Origin: an uncultured Bacteroidota bacterium
GTDB taxonomy: Bacteria; Bacteroidota; Bacteroidia; Bacteroidales; P3
Assembly (NCBI GenBank): GCA_902775135.1
Contig: CACYKY010000025.1
Coordinates: forward strand, 1 to 48,008
Length of the DNA stretch: 48,008 nucleotides
Reading direction: 5' to 3'
Shown: positions 1-8,664 of the stretch, piece by piece
Position numbering within the stretch: the first letter of the stretch is position 1
Layout: the number at the start of each line of letters is the position of its first letter
The notes under the pieces: model-generated
The model's database searches: none
Seen by the model: only the letters and a program-made list of their open reading frames with translations
Told to the model about the DNA's origin: nothing
Made by a program: the position numbers and the translations under genes

Positions 1-136
1 GGGCGGCTGACAACCGAAAACAGTCGATAGTTATTAACCCGTCAACTGATTTCAGTCGCAAGTCACAAAAGTGACAACCTAAATCAGCAAACCACACTCT
101 GTAAGTCTGCTATTTAAACGATACATCAACGATACA

Positions 137-179
137 TCAACGATAGTTCAACGATAGTGCATCGTTGAACTATCGTTGA
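137..179. repeat. Perfect 19-bp inverted repeat
   Basis: The arms at 137-155 and 161-179 are exact reverse complements around the 5-base spacer AGTGC. The arm is built from the short motif CAACGATA(G/C), which also occurs as direct copies just upstream (about 119-140) and more weakly downstream (about 181-200). The element sits about 225 bp before the aquaporin gene. It has no T-run, so it is more likely a protein-binding or structural element than a terminator. The rest of 1-403 holds no convincing gene. Confidence 0.8.
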
Positions 180-403
180 AGTATTGTTGACATATCGTCG
201 AAAATGGTTGGTTGATAGCCTGTTGTTGGCAGGTTGACCCGGTGTTGTCGTCCACATGCTTTTCTGCTCGTGCGGCGAGTGTGGCGGACGATGGCTTGGT
301 GTATCCAGGCGTCCATTACTGATTTTTTTTGCATAATGGCACAATAATTTTGGTTAATTTGCGTTAAAGGGGACAGATATTAACCAATAAAAACTATTGT
401 AAT

Positions 404-1123
404 ATGAAGATTTGCAACAAGATGTTTGCCGAATGTCTGGGTACATTCGTGCTGGTGCTCGGCGGCTGCGGTACCGCGCTGTTCGGACATGTTGGTTTCC
501 TCGGAGTGGCCATTGCCTTTGGCCTCACCGTCATCGCTATGGCCTATGGTGTGGGCCACATCAGCGGCGCCCACCTCAATCCCGCCGTCTCCTTCGGCGT
601 GTGGGTCAACGGCCGCATGAGCCTCAAAGACATGCTCCTCTACTGGGTCTCCCAGTGTGTCGGCGCTGTCATCGCCGGTGCTGTGCTGCTGGTCATCTGG
701 AATGCCGCCGGCATGGGTCAGACGGGTGTCTTCGCCGCCAACGGCTACGGCGCCGAGTTCGCCGCCGCTACAGGCAATGCCGACTACCTCAGCGTGAGCT
801 GCGGTGGCGCCTTCCTCGTCGAGGCCCTGCTCACCTTCGTGTTCCTGATGGTGATCCTCGGTGTTACCGACGACCGTCACGCCAACGGCAAGTTCGGCGG
901 CTTGGCCATCGGTCTCACCCTTGTGCTCATCCACCTCATCTCCATCCCGCTGACCAACACCAGCGTCAACCCCGCCCGCTCCCTCAGCCAGGCTCTCTTC
1001 AGCAACGCCGACGGCTGGAGCGCCTGCGGTCAGCTGTGGCTCTTCATCGTGGCTCCGCTCGTGGGTGCCGGCCTCGCCGGTTTGGCCTACAAGTGCCTCG
1101 GTGGCTGCAAGGAGAAATGCTAA
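404..1123 (+). CDS. aqpZ: Aquaporin Z (MIP family water channel)
   Basis: 239 residues, the usual length for a bacterial aquaporin, with six hydrophobic spans. Both half-helix NPA motifs are present: HLNPAV (residues 59-61) and NTSVNPARS (around residue 188). The segment IHLISIPLTNTSVNPAR matches E. coli AqpZ closely and keeps the His, Thr and Arg of its narrow selectivity filter. This points to a water channel rather than a glycerol facilitator. The gene stands alone, preceded by about 400 bp without a gene and followed by a strong terminator, so it is probably monocistronic. The ATG at 404 is the only start that keeps the first helix. Confidence 0.95.
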   Translation: MKICNKMFAECLGTFVLVLGGCGTALFGHVGFLGVAIAFGLTVIAMAYGVGHISGAHLNPAVSFGVWVNGRMSLKDMLLYWVSQCVGAVIAGAVLLVIWNAAGMGQTGVFAANGYGAEFAAATGNADYLSVSCGGAFLVEALLTFVFLMVILGVTDDRHANGKFGGLAIGLTLVLIHLISIPLTNTSVNPARSLSQALFSNADGWSACGQLWLFIVAPLVGAGLAGLAYKCLGGCKEKC

Positions 1124-1153
1124 GCCATAGGCTTTGAAAGCATGATAAATAAA

Positions 1154-1190
1154 GAGGGAGGCCCGCGCGCAGCGCGGGCCTCCCTTATTT
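1154..1190. terminator. Bidirectional rho-independent terminator
   Basis: A 13-bp perfect GC-rich stem (1156-1168 with 1172-1184) has a 3-base loop. It is preceded by AAAGA and followed by TTATTTTT, so it can end transcripts from both sides. It lies between the convergent aqpZ and mtaB genes. Confidence 0.9.
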
Positions 1191-1218
1191 TTCTACTCGT
1201 GTAATATTCCCGTTGCGC

Positions 1219-2475
1219 TCAGACGACGCTCTCGCGCACAACGTTCTCGGGGGTGATCTCCTCGGTGGTGACGGCGGCAACGAGCTCGGGGTCGTAGGGG
1301 CGCGCAAGGCGTATGTAGTTGTCTGTCCATCCCTCCATCTGCCCGTTGTGGTTGGTGTGCTCCCAAAGGACGGTGCGGCGTTTGCCGAGTTGGGAGTCGA
1401 TGAATTGGGCGTGCTTCTTCTGGCTCAGCTCGAGCAGGCGTGCGGTGTGCTCGTGGCGGACGGGGATGGGAATTTTCTCTCCCAGCCGCAGGGCTGCGGT
1501 TCCGGGTCGGTCGCTGTAGGTGAAGACATGCAGGTAGGAGATGGGCAGCGACTCAATGAAGGCGAGCACTTTAGAGAATTCCTCCTCGTTCTCGCCGTTG
1601 AAGCCGGCCATCACGTCGGCGGCGATGCAGGCGTCGGGCATGAGGGCTTTGATGCGCTCCAGCTTGGCGGCGTAGAGGGCGGTGTCGTAGCGGCGGTGCA
1701 TGAGTTGCAGAACGTGGTCGGAACCCGCCTGGAGGGGTATGTGGAAGTGGGGAAGGAAGGCCCGACTGTGGGCAACAAAGTCTATGATGTCGTCGGTGAG
1801 CAGGTTGGGCTCGATGCTGGAGATGCGGTATCTCAAGATGTCCTTGATTCCATCCAACTCCCGCAGCAGGTCGATGAACGATTCTCCCTGGTGCATGCCG
1901 AAGGTGCCGGTGTTGACGCCCGTGAGCACCACCTCTTTGGCACCCTCGTCGGCGATGCGGCGGGCCATGCAGAGTGTTTCCTCGATGGAGGCCGAGCGCG
2001 AACGGCCGCGGGCGAAGGGAATGGCACAATAGGTGCAGAAATAGTCGCATCCATCCTGAATCTTGAAGAAGGTGCGGGTGCGGTCGCCCGAGGAGTATTG
2101 CAGGGGGAATGCGTCGGTGCTTGGCATTTTCACCTTTCCGCTCCGCTCTTCCATGATGGAGGGCAGGAGGTGTTTTTGGGTGTTGTCGAGCACGAGGGTG
2201 ACACCGGGGATTTTTCCGATGTCGGAAGCGGCCACCTGCGCAAAGCAGCCGATGACGGCTATTTCGGCATCGGGGTTCGTCCGGTGTGCCTGCCGGATGG
2301 CGGAGCGGCATTTCTTTTCGGCAACGGCGGTGACTGTGCAGGTGTTGACGATGTAGAGGTCGGCCTGTTCGTGGAAGTCTACAATGGTGTGTCCAAGGGT
2401 CGAAAAACGGCGAAGTAGGTCGGAAGTTTCGGCATAATTGAGTTTGCAACCGAGGGTATGGGCAGCAATTTTCAT
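1219..2475 (-). CDS. mtaB: tRNA t6A37 methylthiotransferase MtaB
   Basis: 418 residues. The product adds a methylthio group to N6-threonylcarbamoyladenosine at tRNA position 37. The order is typical of the family: an N-terminal UPF0004 domain beginning TLGCKLNYAE, whose three cysteines (10, 46, 77) hold one 4Fe-4S cluster; a radical SAM domain with CDYFCTYC (Cys143, 147, 150) for the second cluster; and a C-terminal TRAM-like RNA-binding region near RTVLWE. TLGCKLN and the length favour MtaB over the paralogues MiaB and RimO. It is transcribed towards the aqpZ terminator and appears to stand alone. Confidence 0.95.
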   Translation of the reverse strand: MKIAAHTLGCKLNYAETSDLLRRFSTLGHTIVDFHEQADLYIVNTCTVTAVAEKKCRSAIRQAHRTNPDAEIAVIGCFAQVAASDIGKIPGVTLVLDNTQKHLLPSIMEERSGKVKMPSTDAFPLQYSSGDRTRTFFKIQDGCDYFCTYCAIPFARGRSRSASIEETLCMARRIADEGAKEVVLTGVNTGTFGMHQGESFIDLLRELDGIKDILRYRISSIEPNLLTDDIIDFVAHSRAFLPHFHIPLQAGSDHVLQLMHRRYDTALYAAKLERIKALMPDACIAADVMAGFNGENEEEFSKVLAFIESLPISYLHVFTYSDRPGTAALRLGEKIPIPVRHEHTARLLELSQKKHAQFIDSQLGKRRTVLWEHTNHNGQMEGWTDNYIRLARPYDPELVAAVTTEEITPENVVRESVV

Positions 2476-2591
2476 ATTTTTTTTTGCTATTTTTCGATGG
2501 AATTTAGGTGTTAATAGATAATGAGTTATCGATATAAAAGGGGTGTTTGAGGGGTGAAATTTGACGAAATGTTGAAAAAATATTTTGTCGG

Positions 2592-2614
2592 TTTGAAAAA
2601 AGTTTGTATCTTTG
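2592..2614 (+). promoter_or_regulatory. Bacteroidetes-type promoter upstream of candidate sRNA
   Basis: TATCTTTG at 2607-2614 fits the TAnnTTTG -7 box and is followed by GCAG. An upstream TTTG lies at 2592-2595, but the spacing of 11 bp is shorter than the usual 19-20. The -7 box is therefore strong and the -33 box doubtful. It points away from mtaB towards a gene-free stretch ending in a terminator. Confidence 0.5.
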
Positions 2615-2619
2615 CAGCC

Positions 2620-2760
2620 GAAATCGAAAGAGAAAAACGGACCTAAATGGTTTTACGATAGAGAAAAAAGGTTACCAGAATACCTTCTAAATTTTGGATT
2701 TTGTAATAGTGTTTAATGGAGGAAACCCCCTGCTATCTTGCGGGGGGCTTCTTTTTTTCT
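2620..2760 (+). ncRNA. Candidate small RNA (about 130-140 nt)
   Basis: No open frame lies between the TAnnTTTG promoter and a rho-independent terminator 110 bp later, so the transcript would be a free RNA. The 3' end is a stem of eight pairs (2726-2733 with 2740-2747, one G-U pair), loop TATCTT, followed by a T-rich tail at 2749-2758. The T-run lies on the plus strand. That argues against its only role being to end the minus-strand MORN gene, which stops at 2766. I do not recognise the RNA family. Start and end are estimates. Confidence 0.45.
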
Positions 2761-2765
2761 ATCCT

Positions 2766-3782
2766 TTATTGTTCTTCGTCAACCTGTATGGCGTGAACCA
2801 TTTTCTTTCCGTCCTCGTCGGGGAAGATGGCGAAGTCGGGTTGCGGGTTGAGCAGCAGGATGTCGCGTCCTTCGCCGTCGACGCCGATACCCTGGACGCA
2901 GGAGCGTGCCACCGTGATGTGGCTTTTGCGGTTGACGAGGGCGAAGAGTTCGTCGCCGGCGCGGTTGAATACGGGTTCGTAGGCTTCGTGCGCCACGAGT
3001 TTCTGGCCGTCGCGCAGGATGACGATGGTTTTGGCCTTGCCCTGAGCGGCCATGCAGGCAATGTCGTGGATGGAGACGAATGCGGGGGTGGGGGAGGCGA
3101 CGAGGATTTCGCGGTCGTTCATGAGGCCGTAGTTCCAGCGTTCCTTGACGGTGAGGGTGCCGTTTTCGTAGTAGCGGTAGTCGCCGTGTTTCTGCCCGCC
3201 TGAGTACTGCCCTTCGCGAGCCAAGCGGCCCTCGTCATCGTATTCCACGAGGCGGCCCTCGATGTTGCCGTTCACGTAGTTGGCGGTGATGAAGCCTTTC
3301 TGGCCGATACGCTTCCACCAGCGTCCGTGGCGGCGGTTGTTCTGCCAGTAGCACACCTCGGCGGTGTCGCCCGTGCGGTTGAAGACAACGTGCCGACCCT
3401 CCTTGATGCCCATGCGGTAGGAGGCTTCCTTGACGAGACGTCCGTCCTCGGCGTAGAATTGCCAGAGGCCGTCGCGGTTGCGCTGGTTGTATTGGCCACG
3501 AGCCAGGAGGCGCCCCTGCTCGTCGTAGGCTTCGTGCTGGCAGACACGGCCGGGTTCGCTATAGGTGTTGCGGATGCGTACGGTGCCGTCGGAGTAGTAG
3601 TAGGTGAAGGTGCCGGTTTCAAGCCCGTCCTTGAAGTCGCCTTCAAAGATCTTGGAGCCATCCTTGTCGGTGCGGATCCAGTGGCCCTGACGACGGCCCT
3701 GCTTGTCGACTTGGTTCTGCGCGCTGGCGCTGACGGCGGTGAGCACCATAGCGGCGGCGAGGAGGAGAATGCTTTTTTTCAT
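2766..3782 (-). CDS. Secreted MORN-repeat protein
   Basis: 338 residues from the ATG at 3782, chosen because it begins a clear signal peptide (MKKSILLLAAAMVLT..ASAQ). An upstream in-frame extension has no signal peptide and overlaps the neighbouring promoter. Residues about 25-240 are a run of MORN/YwqK-like repeats of about 22-25 residues with patterns such as GxWxxYYxDG, GxLxxxGxY and GxxHGxW. Such repeats form elongated beta structures. The last 100 residues are a separate domain without repeats that I do not recognise. The protein is probably periplasmic or on the outer membrane. Specific function unknown. Confidence 0.8.
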   Translation of the reverse strand: MKKSILLLAAAMVLTAVSASAQNQVDKQGRRQGHWIRTDKDGSKIFEGDFKDGLETGTFTYYYSDGTVRIRNTYSEPGRVCQHEAYDEQGRLLARGQYNQRNRDGLWQFYAEDGRLVKEASYRMGIKEGRHVVFNRTGDTAEVCYWQNNRRHGRWWKRIGQKGFITANYVNGNIEGRLVEYDDEGRLAREGQYSGGQKHGDYRYYENGTLTVKERWNYGLMNDREILVASPTPAFVSIHDIACMAAQGKAKTIVILRDGQKLVAHEAYEPVFNRAGDELFALVNRKSHITVARSCVQGIGVDGEGRDILLLNPQPDFAIFPDEDGKKMVHAIQVDEEQ

Positions 3783-3865
3783 GGGTTGCAGATGTATGTT
3801 ATAATTGTTTGTTCTATAGCTGTCATTTATTATGTGGTTGAATAACGCAGAATTAGATAAATTAT

Positions 3866-3896
3866 TTTGGCAGATGGAAAAAAAGATGTATTTTTG
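3866..3896 (+). promoter_or_regulatory. Promoter of the phosphonate operon
   Basis: TTTG at 3866-3869 and TATTTTTG at 3889-3896 are 19 bp apart, a textbook Bacteroidetes promoter. The first gene of the operon starts 36 bp downstream. The same short region separates it from the divergent MORN gene. Confidence 0.75.
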
Positions 3897-3931
3897 CACG
3901 CAGATATAGAAAATAACAATAGTATATAAAT

Positions 3932-4417
3932 ATGACAGAAGTTAAATCGACTCCGATTGTGAAGTTTGCCCTTTTGGACATGGTGCTCGTTTCTATGGCT
4001 TGCCTGGTGCCTGCCGCATCGCACCTGTTTGCGGTGCCGCTGTATGTGGCCAATCCCATGCTTGCGTTGCTGCTGGCCGCCCTGCTGCTGGGACGCGACT
4101 GGAAGAATGCGCTGGTGCTGGCGGTGCTGATGCCGCTGGCGAGCTGCCTGCTGACGGGTATGCCTGCTGCCCCGAAGATGGTGTGCATGGTGGCCGAGCT
4201 GGCCACAGTGGCCGTGCTCTTCGGCGCCCTGTCGCGTCGCTGGAAGGTGCTGCCCGCTGTGCTTGTCTCCGTGCTTGCCGCCAAAGGGGTCTACTATGCG
4301 CTCAAGGCCGTTGTGCTGGCTCCCGCTGTGCTGGTGGGCACCGAGTGGTGGCTTCAGCTGGCCGCCGTCGTGCTGTGGGGTGGATTGTTCGCAATGCTTT
4401 ATAAAAGAGTGAAATGA
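3932..4417 (+). CDS. Small integral membrane protein, ECF S-component-like
   Basis: 161 residues, nearly all hydrophobic, with about five or six predicted membrane spans and short loops. The central segment (LLTGMPAAPKM..AELATVAVLFG) resembles small substrate-binding S components of ECF vitamin transporters, but I see no diagnostic ligand motif and no ATPase next to it. It is the first gene of the phosphonate operon and its stop overlaps the next start (ATGA). Co-expression with that pathway is clear; a role in transport of a substrate or product is inference. It may simply be co-transcribed. Confidence 0.7.
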   Translation: MTEVKSTPIVKFALLDMVLVSMACLVPAASHLFAVPLYVANPMLALLLAALLLGRDWKNALVLAVLMPLASCLLTGMPAAPKMVCMVAELATVAVLFGALSRRWKVLPAVLVSVLAAKGVYYALKAVVLAPAVLVGTEWWLQLAAVVLWGGLFAMLYKRVK

Positions 4418-5148
4418 GCAATATCGCCGTCATCCTTGCAGGGGGTACGGGCAAGCGTATGGGTTCGCCGGTACCCAAGCAGTTCATGGACCTGCGGGGA
4501 CGTGCCGTTATCGAATACTCGATTGAGACCTTCAACCGCCACGATGCCATCGACGAGGTGGCGGTGGTGGTGCACCCCGACTGGAGGGGAGAACTGGAGG
4601 CCATCGTCGCCCGCAACCAATGGAAGAAGCTGAAGAAGGTGATCGACGGCGGCGCCGAACGCTATATGTCCACACTCAATGCCGTGATGGCATATATCGA
4701 CTACCCCGACGACACCAACCTGCTGCTGCACGATGCTGCGCGGCCGTTTGTCACGCCCTCCATCGTGGATCGTGTGGTGACGGCGTTGCAAAGCAACGAG
4801 GCTGTGGGTGTGGCGGTGCCGAGTACCGATACCGTGTGGGAGGTGCATCCCGACATGAGTGCCGATATGACAGGCATGCAGATGGGCATTCCGAGGCTCG
4901 TGGCGCGTATCCCCGAACGGCGCCTCATGTGGCGCGCCCAGACGCCGCAGGCTTTCCGCCTGCCGCTGATTCGCGACGCCTACCAGCGTGCCCTGCAGGA
5001 CCCCCAGTTCGCCGCCACCGACGACTGCGGCGTGGTGCGCCGCTATATGCCGGGAGTGAAGATAGCTGTCGTAGAGGGGGAGGAACGAAATATGAAATTG
5101 ACGAGTGTGGACGATATGCCCGTACTTATTAATTATATGAAGAGATGA
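4414..5148 (+). CDS. IspD-like cytidylyltransferase
   Basis: 244 residues, the normal length for IspD. The IspD/TarI family motifs are in order: the CTP-binding loop [64 protein letters not shown] and NMKLTS. The reaction is CTP plus a phosphorylated alcohol giving a CDP- or CMP-linked product and pyrophosphate. It could be the housekeeping IspD of the MEP isoprenoid pathway. Its coupling by 4-bp overlaps to PEP mutase and LicD suggests instead, or in addition, activation of a phosphonate or of a polyol phosphate for glycan decoration. Sequence alone does not separate these options. Confidence 0.85.
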   Translation: MSNIAVILAGGTGKRMGSPVPKQFMDLRGRAVIEYSIETFNRHDAIDEVAVVVHPDWRGELEAIVARNQWKKLKKVIDGGAERYMSTLNAVMAYIDYPDDTNLLLHDAARPFVTPSIVDRVVTALQSNEAVGVAVPSTDTVWEVHPDMSADMTGMQMGIPRLVARIPERRLMWRAQTPQAFRLPLIRDAYQRALQDPQFAATDDCGVVRRYMPGVKIAVVEGEERNMKLTSVDDMPVLINYMKR

Positions 5149-6455
5149 ATAAAAAAACAGTATATGTCGGCATGAGCGCCGATATGATCCATCCGGGTCA
5201 CTTGAATATCATACATGAGGCTGTGAAGCTCGGCTCCGTTACCGTCGGGGTGTTGACCGATGCCGCCATAGCAAGCTACAAACGCCTGCCGTATCTGACC
5301 TACGAGCAACGCGCTGAGATTGTGAGCAATATTAAAGGTGTCGACCGCGTAGTGCCGCAGACGACATTGGATTATGTGCCCAATCTGAGGGAACTGAAGC
5401 CCGACTATGTGGTGCATGGCGACGACTGGAAAGAGGGGGTGCAGGCAAAAACACGTCAGCGTATCATCGAGGCAATGGCGGAATGGGGAGGCAAGGTGAT
5501 CGACATTCCCTACACCCAGGGCATCAGCAGCACGGCTATGAACCAGCGGCTGAAAGAGATAGGTACTACGCCGGAGATAAGGATGAAACGGCTGCGCCGC
5601 CTCATCGGGGCAAAAAAGATTGTCCGCATTTTGGAGAGCCACAGCGGCTTGACGGGTCTTATCATCGAGAACACCTTTGTGGAAGTCAACGGCAAGAAAG
5701 AGGAGTTTGACGGTATGTGGGCTTCGAGCCTCACCGATTCGACAAGTAAGGGTAAGCCTGACATCGAGGCGGTGGATATCACTACCCGTCTCCACGACCT
5801 CAACGATGCCCTCGAGGTGACTACCAAGCCTGTTATCTTCGACGGCGACACGGGCGGAAAAGTGGAACACTTTGTGTTCACCGTGCGCACATTGGAGCGT
5901 CTTGGTATTTCGGCGGTCATCATCGAAGACAAGGTTGGATTGAAGCAAAACTCGCTGTTCGGCACCGATGCGGTGCAGACACAAGACACCATCGAAGGGT
6001 TCTGCGCCAAGATCAAGGCGGGCAAGAACGCACAGATTACCGACGACTTCATGGTGATAGCACGCATAGAGAGTCTCATCGCAGGCAAACCTGTGGAGGA
6101 TGCGTTGGAACGTGCTTTTGCCTACGTGAAGGCTGGCGCCGACGGCATCATGATACACAGCAAGAACAAGGATGGTATGGACATCAAGGAGTTCTGCCAG
6201 CGCTTCCGCGAGAAAGATGTGGAAACCCCCATTGTGGCGGTGCCCACCACTTACAACCAGTTTACTGAGGACGAACTGTCCTCCTGGGGTATCAACGTGG
6301 TCATCTATGCCAACCACATGCTGCGCGCCGCCTATCCGGCTATGGTAAACTGCGCCAAGAGTATCCTGATGCACCAGCGCAGTTTGGAGGCTAGCAACGA
6401 CTACTGTATGCCAATCAAGGAAATACTGACCCTTATCCCTGGAACAAAGAAATGA
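5145..6455 (+). CDS. aepX: Phosphoenolpyruvate mutase with N-terminal cytidylyltransferase-like domain
   Basis: 436 residues. Residues 1-130 are a TagD-like nucleotidyltransferase domain with HPGH near residue 17 and GISST (the family's final GIST signature) near residue 125. Residues 140-436 are PEP mutase of the isocitrate lyase superfamily, with DGDTGG and the diagnostic [10 protein letters not shown] (about 261-270), which separates mutases from lyases. The mutase converts PEP to phosphonopyruvate, making the C-P bond. The fused domain probably activates the finished phosphonate as a CMP ester. The gene overlaps both neighbours by 4 bp (ATGA), so translation is coupled. Confidence 0.93.
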   Translation: MNKKTVYVGMSADMIHPGHLNIIHEAVKLGSVTVGVLTDAAIASYKRLPYLTYEQRAEIVSNIKGVDRVVPQTTLDYVPNLRELKPDYVVHGDDWKEGVQAKTRQRIIEAMAEWGGKVIDIPYTQGISSTAMNQRLKEIGTTPEIRMKRLRRLIGAKKIVRILESHSGLTGLIIENTFVEVNGKKEEFDGMWASSLTDSTSKGKPDIEAVDITTRLHDLNDALEVTTKPVIFDGDTGGKVEHFVFTVRTLERLGISAVIIEDKVGLKQNSLFGTDAVQTQDTIEGFCAKIKAGKNAQITDDFMVIARIESLIAGKPVEDALERAFAYVKAGADGIMIHSKNKDGMDIKEFCQRFREKDVETPIVAVPTTYNQFTEDELSSWGINVVIYANHMLRAAYPAMVNCAKSILMHQRSLEASNDYCMPIKEILTLIPGTKK

Positions 6456-7576
6456 TTACGCCGCAATTCTTTATAGGAAAACTACAGAAAGAAGGTGTGG
6501 AATTCTATGCAGGGGTTCCCGACTCGCTGTTGAAGAATGTTTGCGCCTATATCACAGATCATTTCGACAACAGGCACAATATCATTGCCGCCAACGAAGG
6601 TGGCGCTGTGGCGTTGGCCGCAGGCTACCATCTTGCCACCGGCAAGGTGGGGTGTGTCTATATGCAGAACAGCGGCGAGGGTAACGCCGTCAATCCTCTG
6701 GCTTCCCTGACCGACAGGGAAGTGTACCATATCCCCCTGCTGTTGCTCATCGGCTGGCGCGGACGCCCGGGTGTCCACGATGAACCTCAGCATGTGAAGC
6801 AGGGCAAGATTACCACAGGCCTGCTCAATGTGATGGGAATAAACTACGAAGTGCTGTCGAAGGACGAATCCGAGGCCTCCAAACAGATCGAAAAGGCTAT
6901 GTGCTCTATCCGGGAGACAGGCGACGCATTCGCTTTGGTGGTGGAGAAGGATACCTTTGATAGCTATACGTTGCAAAACGAGGTGAAGAACCTCTATGAG
7001 ATGAGTAGGGAAGAGGCCATACGCACGGTGGCGGCCGGCATCCCTGACGGCGCCGTTATCGTGAGCACTACCGGCATGATTAGCCGCGAGCTGTTCGAAT
7101 ACCGTACCGCCATGGGGCAGGGTCACGAACGCGATTTCCTGACCGTTGGCTCGATGGGTCATGCCTCGCAGATTGCCTTGGGCATTGCTTTGCAGCATCC
7201 GGAACGGATGGTGTACTGCTTCGACGGCGACGGCGCCAGCATCATGCACATGGGCAATATGGCAATTGTGGGCAGCCGCCGCCCGGCCAATTATGTGCAT
7301 GTGGTGTTCAACAACGGCGCTCACGACAGCGTCGGCGGTCAGCCCACCGTGGGTCATGAGATAGATCTTGTGGGGATAGCAAAGGCCTTGCGCTATGACT
7401 ACGCGGTGTCGGTGAGCACAGAGGCCCGCCTGAAAGAGGAACTGGCCAACATGCAAGGCGATGGCCTGCGGCTGATAGAGGTCAGGGTGAAGAAGGGCAA
7501 CCGCAAGGATCTTGGCCGCCCCACCACCACACCATTGCAGAATAAGGAGGCCTTAATGTCTTTCCTGAAGAAATAG
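6452..7576 (+). CDS. aepY: Phosphonopyruvate decarboxylase
   Basis: 374 residues, normal for this thiamine diphosphate enzyme. It converts phosphonopyruvate to phosphonoacetaldehyde and CO2, the irreversible step that drives the unfavourable mutase reaction. The N-terminal pyrimidine-binding region has GVPDSLLKN and the glutamate-containing [14 protein letters not shown]. The C-terminal diphosphate-binding motif runs from FDGDGAS (about residue 256) to [15 protein letters not shown]. Its ATG overlaps the aepX stop (ATGA), as in most aepXY pairs. Confidence 0.95.
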   Translation: MITPQFFIGKLQKEGVEFYAGVPDSLLKNVCAYITDHFDNRHNIIAANEGGAVALAAGYHLATGKVGCVYMQNSGEGNAVNPLASLTDREVYHIPLLLLIGWRGRPGVHDEPQHVKQGKITTGLLNVMGINYEVLSKDESEASKQIEKAMCSIRETGDAFALVVEKDTFDSYTLQNEVKNLYEMSREEAIRTVAAGIPDGAVIVSTTGMISRELFEYRTAMGQGHERDFLTVGSMGHASQIALGIALQHPERMVYCFDGDGASIMHMGNMAIVGSRRPANYVHVVFNNGAHDSVGGQPTVGHEIDLVGIAKALRYDYAVSVSTEARLKEELANMQGDGLRLIEVRVKKGNRKDLGRPTTTPLQNKEALMSFLKK

Positions 7577-7578
7577 CC

Positions 7579-8664
7579 ATGCAGAAAATACTCAATGGAT
7601 ACCCCAACATCGCTGTGGCTCTCGACGAAGTGGCCAGCAAGCGCTATATGTTGGTGTGCGACTCCTCGTTTCAGTTTCTTCCTATCAAGGATTGTTTCAA
7701 GCCCGCTGTGGTCTTCAACCAGTTTACGTCCAACCCGCTCTACGAGCAGGTGTGCAAAGGGGTTGAATTGTTCAACGACAATCGCTGCGATGCCATCGTG
7801 GCTGTGGGCGGCGGCTCAACAATAGATGTGGCCAAATGCATTAAGCTTTACTGCAGGATGGACCACAGCCGCAACTACCTGGATCAGGAGTGCTCCGACA
7901 GCCATATACCCTTGATAGCGGTGCCGACAACCGCAGGCACCGGCAGCGAGAGCACCCGCTATGCTGTCATCTACTACGAGGGAAAGAAGCAAAGCATAAC
8001 ACACGAAAGCATTGTCCCCAACTATGCTGTCCTTGAACCTTCGCTGCTGAAGAGTCTGCCGCTCTACCAGAAGAAGTGCACAATGCTCGATGCCCTATGC
8101 CAGGGGATTGAGTCTCTCTGGAGCGTGAACTCTACCGACGAGAGTATGGTCTTCAGCAAGATCGCCATCGAGACCATCATGTATCATTGGCACGGGTATA
8201 TTGAGGACAACAACGACGAGGATGCGAGGAGCATCATGCTTGCTGCCAACTATGCCGGTCGCGCTATCAACATCACCCAGACAACGGCTCCCCATGCGAT
8301 GAGCTACAAACTCACCTCGCTCTACGGGCTGCCCCACGGGCACACTGTCGCGCTCTGCCTGCCCGAGGTGTGGATGTACATGATGGAGCATCCGGAGAAA
8401 TGTATCGACAAGCGCGGCGCCGAGCATCTCGATTTTGTTTTCCAATGGCTGGGACAGATGATGCTGTGCGACAGCGCATACAAGGGTCTCATGATGTTTC
8501 GCGCCATTATGTTCTCCCTCGATATGCCGGCGCCTGTAAGCAATACTCCTGAGGCCGACTTGGATATCCTTGTCCATTCCGTGAATCCTGTCCGTTTGAA
8601 AAACAATCCCGTTGCGCTCGACGAAGAGACCATCGGGACAATCTATAAAAAGATACTGCTATGA
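7579..8664 (+). CDS. Iron-containing alcohol dehydrogenase, probable phosphonoacetaldehyde reductase
   Basis: 361 residues of the group III (iron) alcohol dehydrogenase family. Seen: the NAD(P)-binding AVGGGSTIDVAK (about residues 74-85), PTTAGTGSES, and the metal-binding region around GLPHGHTVALC (about residue 250). Directly after aepY, the expected substrate is phosphonoacetaldehyde, giving 2-hydroxyethylphosphonate; related enzymes do this in several phosphonate antibiotic and exopolysaccharide pathways. No aminotransferase is present in the operon, so the product is probably not 2-aminoethylphosphonate. Only 2 bp separate it from aepY and it overlaps licD by 4 bp. Confidence 0.85.
   Translation: MQKILNGYPNIAVALDEVASKRYMLVCDSSFQFLPIKDCFKPAVVFNQFTSNPLYEQVCKGVELFNDNRCDAIVAVGGGSTIDVAKCIKLYCRMDHSRNYLDQECSDSHIPLIAVPTTAGTGSESTRYAVIYYEGKKQSITHESIVPNYAVLEPSLLKSLPLYQKKCTMLDALCQGIESLWSVNSTDESMVFSKIAIETIMYHWHGYIEDNNDEDARSIMLAANYAGRAINITQTTAPHAMSYKLTSLYGLPHGHTVALCLPEVWMYMMEHPEKCIDKRGAEHLDFVFQWLGQMMLCDSAYKGLMMFRAIMFSLDMPAPVSNTPEADLDILVHSVNPVRLKNNPVALDEETIGTIYKKILL

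Noticed and set aside
126..344. 72-residue open frame upstream of aqpZ on the minus strand
   Set aside because: It lies over the inverted repeat, has no recognisable motif and no promoter, and has unusual composition.
5133..6374. Long open frame antisense to the PEP mutase gene
   Set aside because: It mirrors codon bias of the real gene; the plus-strand frame has complete catalytic motifs and overlapping operon junctions. Similar antisense frames over yfhO (10387-12042), the PgpH-like gene, the UvrA-like gene, ftsK and pepD were rejected for the same reason.
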